Shown piece by piece: positions 1-6,256 of a DNA stretch of 58,881 nucleotides. This DNA comes from Flavobacteriaceae bacterium CG_4_10_14_3_um_filter_33_47 (GTDB lineage Bacteria > Bacteroidota > Bacteroidia > Flavobacteriales > Flavobacteriaceae), in the NCBI GenBank assembly GCA_002784145.1, contig PFKE01000159.1, positions 1 through 58,881 on the forward strand, in the 5' to 3' direction. The position numbers and the translations under genes were made by a program. Position 1 is the first letter of the stretch. Every line of letters starts with the position of its first letter. Under the pieces are notes generated by a model that saw nothing but the letters and a program-made list of their open reading frames with translations, was not told the origin of the DNA and ran no database searches.

Positions 1-225
1 TGCGAATAGTTTCTCTTGATACTCTTTTTTGCCTTGCATAATTATATATAAGAAATTTATCAATATCTTAGTCTTGTGCAACAGGCACAACGTGTATAAA
101 AAATTGCTCGCCAAATGTTAAACCAAAAAATGCTATCTTTAACTCGCCACGAATCCTACTCCGAAAATCCTATAGATTTTCTCGCAACGGAATCATAGCC
201 AAACCGTTAAACGAAACTCCTTTTT
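1..225. other. Gene-free stretch at the window start
   Basis: I see no reading frame of useful length and no tRNA-like fold here. The only local structure noted is a perfect 7-bp inverted repeat (GAAAATC, 5-nt spacer, GATTTTC) at 163-181. The gene to the left lies outside the window. Confidence 0.5.
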
Positions 226-297
226 GCGTTAGGGATTGAAGCCAGTTACCATGTAACGCGTAAAGCCCGACCTAATTTTGGAAAAATGAGGTAACGC
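226..297 (+). ncRNA. Candidate structured RNA, three-way junction
   Basis: The stretch folds by eye into a closed three-way junction. P1 pairs GCGTTA (226-231) with TAACGC (292-297). P2 pairs GGG (232-234) with CCC (266-268) and, above it, GTTAC (245-249) with GTAAC (253-257). P3 pairs CCT/AGG (271-273 with 289-291) and ATTTT/AAAAT (275-279 with 283-287) around a GGA loop. The unpaired GGATTGAAGC and AAGCCCGAC segments resemble a sequence I recall as common in Flavobacteriaceae intergenic regions, possibly the Flavo-1 RNA family; that name is from memory and untested. An intrinsic terminator follows on the same strand. No plus-strand gene lies close downstream, so it may be a free RNA or the 3' end of an upstream transcript. 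Confidence 0.5.
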
Positions 298-307
298 CCA
301 AAAAACA

Positions 308-335
308 AAAAATCCCACACAAGGTAGGATTTTTT
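308..335. terminator. Bidirectional intrinsic terminator after glyA
   Basis: An 8-bp stem (AAAAATCC at 308-315 with GGATTTTT at 327-334) encloses an 11-nt loop, with T-runs in both directions. It lies 20 bp past the glyA stop on the minus strand and directly after the candidate structured RNA on the plus strand, so it can serve both. Confidence 0.7.
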
Positions 336-354
336 ATACATACTAATTTACAGA

Positions 355-1626
355 CTATGCAAATAAGGGTTTTCCTTGCATCATCGCATTTACTTTGGTT
401 TTTACAGCTTCTAAAACTGCTTTGTCTTCAAAATTCATAAGCACTTCATCTATTAAATCCACAATGCCAGCCATATCGGTTTCTTTTAAACCTCTGGTGG
501 TTACCGCTGCCGTTCCTACACGAATGCCTGAGGTTACAAAAGGCGATTTATCATCAAACGGCACCATATTTTTATTTACGGTAATATCGGCTTTTACCAA
601 GGCTTGCTCGGCATCTTTACCAGAGATGTTTTTGTTGCGTAAATCTATCAACATCATATGGTTATCGGTGCCTCCAGAAATGATATGATAGCCTTTACCT
701 ACCAAAGCTTTTGCCATGGCCTCGGCATTTTTTTTGACTTGTAATATGTAGTGTAAAAACTCATCGGTTAAGGCTTCGCCAAAGGCAGTGGCTTTTGCCG
801 CAATAATATGTTCTAATGGGCCACCTTGATTTCCCGGAAACACCGCAGAATCCAACAAAGCGGACATTTTTTTAAGACTACCGTTTTTTAAGGTTTGTCC
901 GAATGGGTTATCAAAATCTTGTCCCATCATAATCATACCGCCACGAGGACCTCTTAAGGTTTTATGTGTTGTGGTGGTTACAATATGGCAATGTGGTAAT
1001 GGGTCGTTTAAAATACCTTTGGCTATCAATCCAGCCGGATGCGAAATATCGGCCATTAAAATAGCGCCAATGCTATCGGCAATATCTCTAAATCGTTTAA
1101 AATCGATATCTCTTGAGTAGGCTGATGCGCCAGCAATGATTAATTTAGGTTGTTCTTTAGTGGCAATCTCCTGGATTTTATCGTAGTTTAAAACACCTGT
1201 CTCCTGCTCTACGCCATAAAATACCGGATTGTAAAGTTTACCAGAAAAATTTACCGGAGAACCATGGGTTAAATGGCCACCATGCGATAAATCGAATCCT
1301 AAAATTTTATCGCCAGGAGTTAAGCACGCATGATATACAGCGGTATTGGCCTGACTTCCAGAATGCGGTTGTACATTCACATACTCGGCTCCAAACAAGG
1401 TTTTAGCTCTATCAATGGCTATTTGCTCAACTTCATCAACCACTTCACAACCACCATAATAGCGTTTTCCTGGATAGCCTTCAGCATATTTATTGGTCAA
1501 TACGGAGCCAGCAGCTTCCATAACCTGATTGCTTACAAAATTCTCTGAAGCAATGAGTTCAATACCATGTAATTGTCGTTCTTTTTCAGCTTGTATGAGT
1601 TCAAAAATTTGTTCGTCGCGTTGCAT
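355..1626 (-). CDS. glyA: Serine hydroxymethyltransferase
   Basis: This PLP enzyme interconverts serine and glycine with tetrahydrofolate and supplies one-carbon units in the cytoplasm. The 423-residue length is normal for the bacterial enzyme. The N-terminal ELIASENF motif and the PLP-lysine motif [14 protein letters not shown] (Lys near residue 222) are intact. It is monocistronic: a terminator follows at 308-335 and a good Bacteroidota promoter sits upstream at 1655-1689, giving a leader of about 25 nt. Nothing unusual is visible. Confidence 0.97.
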   Translation of the reverse strand: MQRDEQIFELIQAEKERQLHGIELIASENFVSNQVMEAAGSVLTNKYAEGYPGKRYYGGCEVVDEVEQIAIDRAKTLFGAEYVNVQPHSGSQANTAVYHACLTPGDKILGFDLSHGGHLTHGSPVNFSGKLYNPVFYGVEQETGVLNYDKIQEIATKEQPKLIIAGASAYSRDIDFKRFRDIADSIGAILMADISHPAGLIAKGILNDPLPHCHIVTTTTHKTLRGPRGGMIMMGQDFDNPFGQTLKNGSLKKMSALLDSAVFPGNQGGPLEHIIAAKATAFGEALTDEFLHYILQVKKNAEAMAKALVGKGYHIISGGTDNHMMLIDLRNKNISGKDAEQALVKADITVNKNMVPFDDKSPFVTSGIRVGTAAVTTRGLKETDMAGIVDLIDEVLMNFEDKAVLEAVKTKVNAMMQGKPLFA

Positions 1627-1654
1627 AAATTTGAGTTGTAGTTAAATATTGCAG

Positions 1655-1689
1655 CAAAAATAACAAATAGATTAGTTAAATACGCCAAA
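1655..1689 (-). promoter_or_regulatory. glyA promoter
   Basis: Read on the minus strand, a -7 box TATTTTTG (1655-1662) fits the Bacteroidota consensus TAnnTTTG. A TTTG (1686-1689) lies 23 bp upstream at about the -33 position. The predicted start of transcription is near 1651. Confidence 0.55.
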
Positions 1690-1786
1690 AAACATATATT
1701 TACTCTTAAGTTTTTAACGGATTTATTAACGATTAAAATAAACCTAAATTTTAAGTGTTTTATTCCATTAAAATGAAAAAATTGTG

Positions 1787-1794
1787 TAGGTTTG
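1787..1794 (+). promoter_or_regulatory. -7 box upstream of fumarylacetoacetase
   Basis: TAGGTTTG matches TAnnTTTG and lies 33 bp before the start codon. No convincing TTTG is visible at -33, so the call rests on the -7 box and its position. Confidence 0.45.
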
Positions 1795-1827
1795 AATAGA
1801 TTATAATAAAAAATAAAGACATAAGTT

Positions 1828-3111
1828 ATGCCAATATCAGCTAACAATCCAGATAGAAAATCGTGGTTGCACGTGGATAAGAATTCCGATTTTCCCATTC
1901 AGAATATCCCTTTTGGAGTTTTCTTAACCAGAGATGATATTATTACCATTGGTACTCGTATTGGAGATACCGCCATTGATTTAGGGGCCTTGCATCAATT
2001 GGGATATTTTGAAGGCATTCCGCTAACCGATGATATTTTTCTGCAAGATACTTTAAACGATTTTATTGCAGATGGCAGAAAAACGTGGCGTTTGGTAAGA
2101 AACCGAATTGCAGAAATTTTTGACAGCAATAACCCCATACTAAAACAAAATAAAAGCCATAAAGAAATTGTATTGTTCAGGTTGGATGAAATTGAAATGC
2201 AATTACCTGTTCAGATAGGCGATTATACCGATTTTTATTCCAGTATTGAACATGCCACCAATGTAGGCAGTATGTTTAGAGATCCGGATCATGCCTTGTT
2301 GCCAAACTGGCTGCACATTCCTGTGGGTTATCATGGAAGAAGTTCTTCTATCATTCCATCAGGAATTCCTATACACAGACCTCAAGGACAAACCTTCCCA
2401 GATGGTGCTGAAACACCCATTTTTGGACCTTCAAAATTATTGGATTTTGAACTGGAAATGGCTTTTATTACAACCGATGCCAACGATTTAGGAGAACCCA
2501 TTCCTGTTAATGAAGCCGAAGAATATATTTTTGGTTTGGTTTTGTTTAATGATTGGAGCGCCAGAGACATCCAAAAATGGGAATACGTGCCTTTAGGACC
2601 TTTTCTATCTAAAAACTTCGCATCGTCTATTTCGCCATGGATTGTGACCTTAGATGCCTTAGAACCTTATCGTGTTGAAGGTCCTAAACCTTTAAAAACA
2701 CTTTTACCTTATTTACAGTGTAAAGGAAAAAAGAGTTTTGATATTCAATTGGAAGTTGCCATTCAGCCGCAAGGCGCTAAAGAAACGGTAGTTTCAAAAT
2801 CTAATTTCAAATACATGTACTGGAATATGTCGCAACAACTGGCACATCATACCATTAATGGTTGTCCTGTAAATTCAGGAGATTTAATGGGAAGCGGCAC
2901 CATTTCTGGTCCAACCCCAGACTCTTACGGTTCCATGCTTGAACTAACCTGGCGCGGTGAAAAACCCATAACCATGAAAGATGGTTCTGAACGTAAATTT
3001 ATTAATGACAACGATACCGTTATTATGCGTGGCCATTGTGAAAAAGACGGCACCAGAATAGGTTTTGGTGAAGTTTCCACCAAATTATTGCCTGTTTTTC
3101 AAAAGAAATAA
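1828..3111 (+). CDS. fahA: Fumarylacetoacetase
   Basis: The enzyme hydrolyses fumarylacetoacetate to fumarate and acetoacetate, the last step of phenylalanine/tyrosine breakdown through homogentisate. The 427 residues match the family length: an N-terminal SH3-like domain of about 120 residues, then the catalytic FAH fold. PVGYHGRSSS (near residue 164) and the later NDWSARDIQKWEY motif are typical of the active-site region. The other homogentisate-pathway genes are not in this window. Transcription probably starts at the -7 box at 1787 and ends at the strong hairpin at 3135. Confidence 0.95.
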   Translation: MPISANNPDRKSWLHVDKNSDFPIQNIPFGVFLTRDDIITIGTRIGDTAIDLGALHQLGYFEGIPLTDDIFLQDTLNDFIADGRKTWRLVRNRIAEIFDSNNPILKQNKSHKEIVLFRLDEIEMQLPVQIGDYTDFYSSIEHATNVGSMFRDPDHALLPNWLHIPVGYHGRSSSIIPSGIPIHRPQGQTFPDGAETPIFGPSKLLDFELEMAFITTDANDLGEPIPVNEAEEYIFGLVLFNDWSARDIQKWEYVPLGPFLSKNFASSISPWIVTLDALEPYRVEGPKPLKTLLPYLQCKGKKSFDIQLEVAIQPQGAKETVVSKSNFKYMYWNMSQQLAHHTINGCPVNSGDLMGSGTISGPTPDSYGSMLELTWRGEKPITMKDGSERKFINDNDTVIMRGHCEKDGTRIGFGEVSTKLLPVFQKK

Positions 3112-3134
3112 ACTAATTTTGCTTTAGAATTATA

Positions 3135-3168
3135 AACCCTCAAATAAACCATTTGAGGGTTATTTTTT
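3135..3168 (+). terminator. Terminator after fumarylacetoacetase
   Basis: A perfect 11-bp stem (AACCCTCAAAT at 3135-3145 with ATTTGAGGGTT at 3151-3161) with a 5-nt loop is followed by a T-rich tract. This is a strong intrinsic terminator and separates this gene from the lipoprotein at 3220. Confidence 0.85.
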
Positions 3169-3219
3169 AGTTTGGCATTACAATTGATTTTCTATAAGAA
3201 ACCCCTAAAATACAACCTT

Positions 3220-4401
3220 ATGAAAAAACTATTACTCCTTACATGTTTAGCTGGTTTTATCCTATCATGTAGCACCAGAAAACAGGTTGAAAAAGCTATT
3301 AATACTGGCAATTATGAACTGGCTATTGCCGATGCCCTAGATAAGCTTAAAACCAATAAAAGTAAAAAAAGCAAGGAAGATTATGTGCTTATGCTTCATG
3401 ATGCCTATATAAAAGCGGTAGACCGAGATTTAAACACCATTAAATTTCTTAAAAAAGACAACAATCCTGAAAATTATCAGGCCATTTATGAAACCTACGT
3501 GAAACTAAATGCTCGTCAAGAAGCCATAAAACCCATCATGCCTTTGCAAATTAATAACAAAACCATTCCGTTTAGATTTAATGATTACAGTAATGATATG
3601 TTGCAAGCCAGAGATAATACTTCCGATTATCTTTATGAAAAAGGACTCGATTTATTAGATTCAGACTCTAAACCTAACATTCGAGAGGCTTATAATGTGT
3701 ATAATTATATAGAATCTATAAACCCTAATTATGAGAAAACAAGAGCGTTTATGGATGAGGCTCATGCCAGAGGAATTGATTACGTAATTGTGAATATTGA
3801 AAATCAGTCCAATCAAGTGGTTCCAAAAAGACTGGAAGACGATTTGCTGAATTTTGATACTTATGGACTCAATCAGTTTTGGACGGTTTATCATGCTTAT
3901 CAAGACACCAATCTAACCTATGATTATTCCATGACTTTACAGATTAAGCGTATTAACATTTCACCAGAACAAGTTAAAGAAACGCAATTGGTAAGAGAAC
4001 GTGAGATGGTTGATGGCTGGGAATATAAACTTGACAGAAATGGCAATGTAAAGAAAGACAGCTTAGGTAACGATATTAAAGTTGACAAGATTATCAAGGT
4101 AAAAGCGCAGTTTTCGCAATTCAATCAAATAAAATCCACTCAAATTATTGGCGATGTGGTGTATGTTGATTTAAAAACTCGTCAAATGGTAGACACTTTT
4201 ACGCTTGAAAGTGAATTTTTGTTTCAAAATATATTCGCAGCTTTTAGAGGTGATAAAAGAGCCTTAACTAAGGATGATTTACGCTTATTAAACAACAGAC
4301 GCGTGCCTTTTCCATCCAATGAACAAATGGTCTATGATACCGGAGAAGACTTAAAAAGGAAGCTAAAAAACATTATAAATAAGTTTAGAATTAGAACTTA
4401 A
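3220..4401 (+). CDS. Lipoprotein of unknown function with TPR-like N-terminus
   Basis: I do not recognise a named family. The start at 3220 is chosen because it opens directly with a lipoprotein signal (MKKLLLLTCLAGFILSCS, lipobox Cys near residue 18); a longer frame from 3172 would bury it. Of 393 residues, roughly 20-190 are helical with TPR-like pairs (NTGNYELAIADALDKL; LLDSDSKPNIREAYNVYNYI). The C-terminal half is a beta-rich region with repeated charged strands. It is probably anchored in the outer or inner membrane facing the periplasm. It stands between a terminator and the zinc-ribbon gene, in the same direction as both neighbours. Confidence 0.8.
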   Translation: MKKLLLLTCLAGFILSCSTRKQVEKAINTGNYELAIADALDKLKTNKSKKSKEDYVLMLHDAYIKAVDRDLNTIKFLKKDNNPENYQAIYETYVKLNARQEAIKPIMPLQINNKTIPFRFNDYSNDMLQARDNTSDYLYEKGLDLLDSDSKPNIREAYNVYNYIESINPNYEKTRAFMDEAHARGIDYVIVNIENQSNQVVPKRLEDDLLNFDTYGLNQFWTVYHAYQDTNLTYDYSMTLQIKRINISPEQVKETQLVREREMVDGWEYKLDRNGNVKKDSLGNDIKVDKIIKVKAQFSQFNQIKSTQIIGDVVYVDLKTRQMVDTFTLESEFLFQNIFAAFRGDKRALTKDDLRLLNNRRVPFPSNEQMVYDTGEDLKRKLKNIINKFRIRT

Positions 4402-4417
4402 GCATAAAATTGTTAAA

Positions 4418-4425
4418 TATGTTTG
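4418..4425 (+). promoter_or_regulatory. -7 box upstream of the zinc-ribbon gene
   Basis: TATGTTTG fits TAnnTTTG and lies 55 bp before the ATG at 4481. No -33 TTTG is clear. It suggests the small gene can be transcribed on its own. Confidence 0.35.
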
Positions 4426-4480
4426 TGAGTTAACAGTATAAAACTTATTTTTATCAACAACTAATCATAAAAATTTAAAA

Positions 4481-4621
4481 ATGGAAGCATATTGTGTAAA
4501 GTGTAAGTCTAAAAAAGAAATGAAAGACGCAGCAGAAACTACCATGAAAAATGGCAGAAAAGCTATGAAAGGTAAATGTCCTACTTGTGGTACTGGAATG
4601 TTTAGAATCATGGGGAAATAA
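4481..4621 (+). CDS. Small zinc-ribbon protein, DUF5679 type
   Basis: This 46-residue protein begins MEAYCVKCKSKKEM and ends CPTCGTGMFRIMGK. Two CxxC pairs (CVKC at residues 5-8 and CPTC near 33-36) predict one zinc ribbon joined by a basic helix. The pattern matches the short DUF5679 proteins as I know them; their function is unknown and a nucleic-acid or ribosome role is only a guess. The frame is supported by the intact paired CxxC motifs, an ATG, a -7 box upstream and a terminator 20 bp after the stop. Confidence 0.8.
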   Translation: MEAYCVKCKSKKEMKDAAETTMKNGRKAMKGKCPTCGTGMFRIMGK

Positions 4622-4640
4622 TTTCCGTAGACTAAAAAAC

Positions 4641-4676
4641 AAAAAAACTCCCAAAAATCCTTTGGGAGTTTTTTTT
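4641..4676. terminator. Bidirectional terminator between convergent genes
   Basis: The stem ACTCCC (4647-4652) with GGGAGT (4664-4669) is extended by flanking A- and T-runs, so it works for the zinc-ribbon gene on plus and the Cys-rich lipoprotein gene on minus. Confidence 0.8.
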
Positions 4677-4695
4677 ATTAAAATTGATAATTTTT

Positions 4696-5202
4696 TTAGC
4701 CAGAAGTTGTTCTAACACAATCTGTCCCATCTAACTGACAAGCAGAACAATAATCTCCATCTGGAACACAACCACAACAGTTTGCACAAGCTTCAGTAGT
4801 ACATACTGTATTACCAGCATATACTAATGATGCCTCTGTTGATTTTTTGGAATTTGAATTATTATTTTTTTCTTTTAATAAAGCAATAGTTGAAATTGAA
4901 CCATCTTCATTAAAGAATCTAAGATAGTTATTCCCATCTATCTCTTCTATATGATGAGAAACTGCTCTATAACCTAATTTGAAATTTGATGAAAAGTTGT
5001 TAAAAGAATGGACTAATTCTTTGGCGTTTACTGTTAATACAAACTCACCATTTTTTTCGTAGCCAACTTTGCTACCTAAAAATTCTTTTGCTAAAACCCC
5101 TGATTTTTCAATATTAACCAAGTTATTAGTAGATTCTTCTTCTTTGTTACATGAAATTAATACAACAAGACTCATTAAAACAAATAAAACTTTTCTTCTC
5201 AT
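4696..5202 (-). CDS. Lipoprotein with eight-cysteine C-terminal tail
   Basis: I do not recognise a named family. The start at 5202 gives MRRKVLFVLMSLVVLISC, a clean lipoprotein signal (lipobox Cys18), rather than the upstream ATG at 5217. The body (about residues 20-130) is polar with no visible domain. The last 35 residues hold eight cysteines (134, 139, 142, 143, 145, 152, 155, 162) separated by small and acidic residues, ending RTTSG. The even number suggests disulfides or metal binding outside the cytoplasm. It has its own promoter (5231-5262) and a terminator. A peptide-toxin-like or metal-binding role is possible but unproven. Confidence 0.75.
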   Translation of the reverse strand: MRRKVLFVLMSLVVLISCNKEEESTNNLVNIEKSGVLAKEFLGSKVGYEKNGEFVLTVNAKELVHSFNNFSSNFKLGYRAVSHHIEEIDGNNYLRFFNEDGSISTIALLKEKNNNSNSKKSTEASLVYAGNTVCTTEACANCCGCVPDGDYCSACQLDGTDCVRTTSG

Positions 5203-5230
5203 AATAATATAAATCAATGTTTGTATAATT

Positions 5231-5262
5231 CAAAAATAAATAATAAATCTCTCATAACCAAA
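5231..5262 (-). promoter_or_regulatory. Promoter of the Cys-rich lipoprotein gene
   Basis: On the minus strand, TTTG (5259-5262) and TATTTTTG (5231-5238) are separated by 20 bp, the expected Bacteroidota -33/-7 arrangement. It sits just after the stop of the cyclotransferase gene, so the lipoprotein gene is probably its own transcription unit. Confidence 0.65.
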
Positions 5263-5287
5263 TCAATACAGTATTAATTTGAGTAGA

Positions 5288-5698
5288 TTACGCATTCTCT
5301 TCTAAGCTAAAAAAATCACCAGAGTCTATTCTTTTTAAATGCTGAAAGGGTTGGTTATACATATAAACCCACGTTTTTAAACATTCACCCGTTTCAAGAG
5401 TCGCCTTAATTAAGGTTCTTGTATACTCATTTGGATATTCTGAAGTCTCTCCAATACCTTCATAAGTGTCTAAAACTTCAAAGATCATTTTGGTATCAAA
5501 GATTTTAAAAATATGTCCATACACTTTTTCTGATGGATTTTCGCTTGTTATAGCACCTGGATACCAATCCACTTCATACAGTCTTCCATTAAAATAGCCC
5601 GTTCCAACAAACTCAGAATGTGTTGCTAAAAAATGAGCCATATCACTATTAAAATCCTTTAGCAACGTGCCGTAAACAAATAAATATTCTGAATTCAT
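5288..5698 (-). CDS. Gamma-glutamylcyclotransferase-fold (AIG2-like) protein
   Basis: The 136-residue protein has the family's glycine-rich substrate loop near the N-terminus (VYGTLL, Tyr9-Leu12) and a candidate catalytic glutamate in DTYEGIG (Glu80). Family members cyclise gamma-glutamyl amines or peptides to 5-oxoproline, but exact substrates vary. Its start lies 11 bp after the stop of the YtxJ gene, so the two are probably co-transcribed. The link to thiol or gamma-glutamyl metabolism is inference from the neighbour. 5-Oxoproline could feed the PxpABC enzyme at 12247-14569. Confidence 0.85.
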   Translation of the reverse strand: MNSEYLFVYGTLLKDFNSDMAHFLATHSEFVGTGYFNGRLYEVDWYPGAITSENPSEKVYGHIFKIFDTKMIFEVLDTYEGIGETSEYPNEYTRTLIKATLETGECLKTWVYMYNQPFQHLKRIDSGDFFSLEENA

Positions 5699-5709
5699 TA
5701 AAAATAAGC

Positions 5710-6099
5710 TTAAATAAAACGATTTAAATCTAAATCGTTTATAGCACCATGGGAAGCATGAGCTACAACGATTCCATTTTTAACAACCAACAATTGTGGT
5801 GATTCATGGTACACATCAAATTTTGAAGCTATAGCATTTGAAACATCTCGGTAACCTATTAAATCAAGGTAATACAAATCAACATTATTTTCAGAAAAAC
5901 CGTAATCTTTTTCAAATTGTTTCAGCACCATTCTACTAATGCCACAACGCGTTGAATGCTTAAATATGATTTGTGTTTTGGCAACCGATTTTTCATTTAA
6001 ATCGTTTAATTGATCTAAAGAAGTTAGTGGTATCCAAGGTAATACTATTTGGTCTTTACTTTCAGATGAAGTGTTAAATAGCTTGTTAAATAATCCCAT
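5710..6099 (-). CDS. ytxJ: Bacillithiol-system redox protein YtxJ
   Basis: This 129-residue thioredoxin-fold protein has a single active-site cysteine in HSTRCGIS (Cys52), as in monothiol bacilliredoxin-like YtxJ proteins. Such proteins are thought to remove bacillithiol from S-bacillithiolated proteins in the cytoplasm. It implies the organism makes bacillithiol, as many Flavobacteriia do, though the bsh genes are not in the window. It is the first gene of a probable two-gene unit with the cyclotransferase. The last codons lie inside a perfect hairpin (5717-5740). Confidence 0.88.
   Translation of the reverse strand: MGLFNKLFNTSSESKDQIVLPWIPLTSLDQLNDLNEKSVAKTQIIFKHSTRCGISRMVLKQFEKDYGFSENNVDLYYLDLIGYRDVSNAIASKFDVYHESPQLLVVKNGIVVAHASHGAINDLDLNRFI
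5717..5740 (-). repeat. Inverted repeat at the ytxJ 3' end
   Basis: A perfect 10-bp inverted repeat (AAACGATTTA, 4-nt loop, TAAATCGTTT) covers the last codons of ytxJ, ahead of the next gene of the unit. No good T-tract follows on the minus strand, so full termination is doubtful. Confidence 0.5.
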
Positions 6100-6256
6100 A
6101 GTTTGTATCTTAAAGGTGATAAGTCGTTGAACTCTCTTGAAGCTTACAACTGACTTAAAGTCTTGTCTTTATTGACTTTAACTGACTTTTTGTCTCCTTA
6201 CCTGTAATGGTAAGATTGTTGAAGTATTCAATTTGCAAAGAAATACAAATAACATC

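Noticed and set aside
395-688. Plus-strand reading frame inside glyA
   Set aside because: It is a shadow of the well-supported minus-strand glyA gene and has no recognisable protein features.
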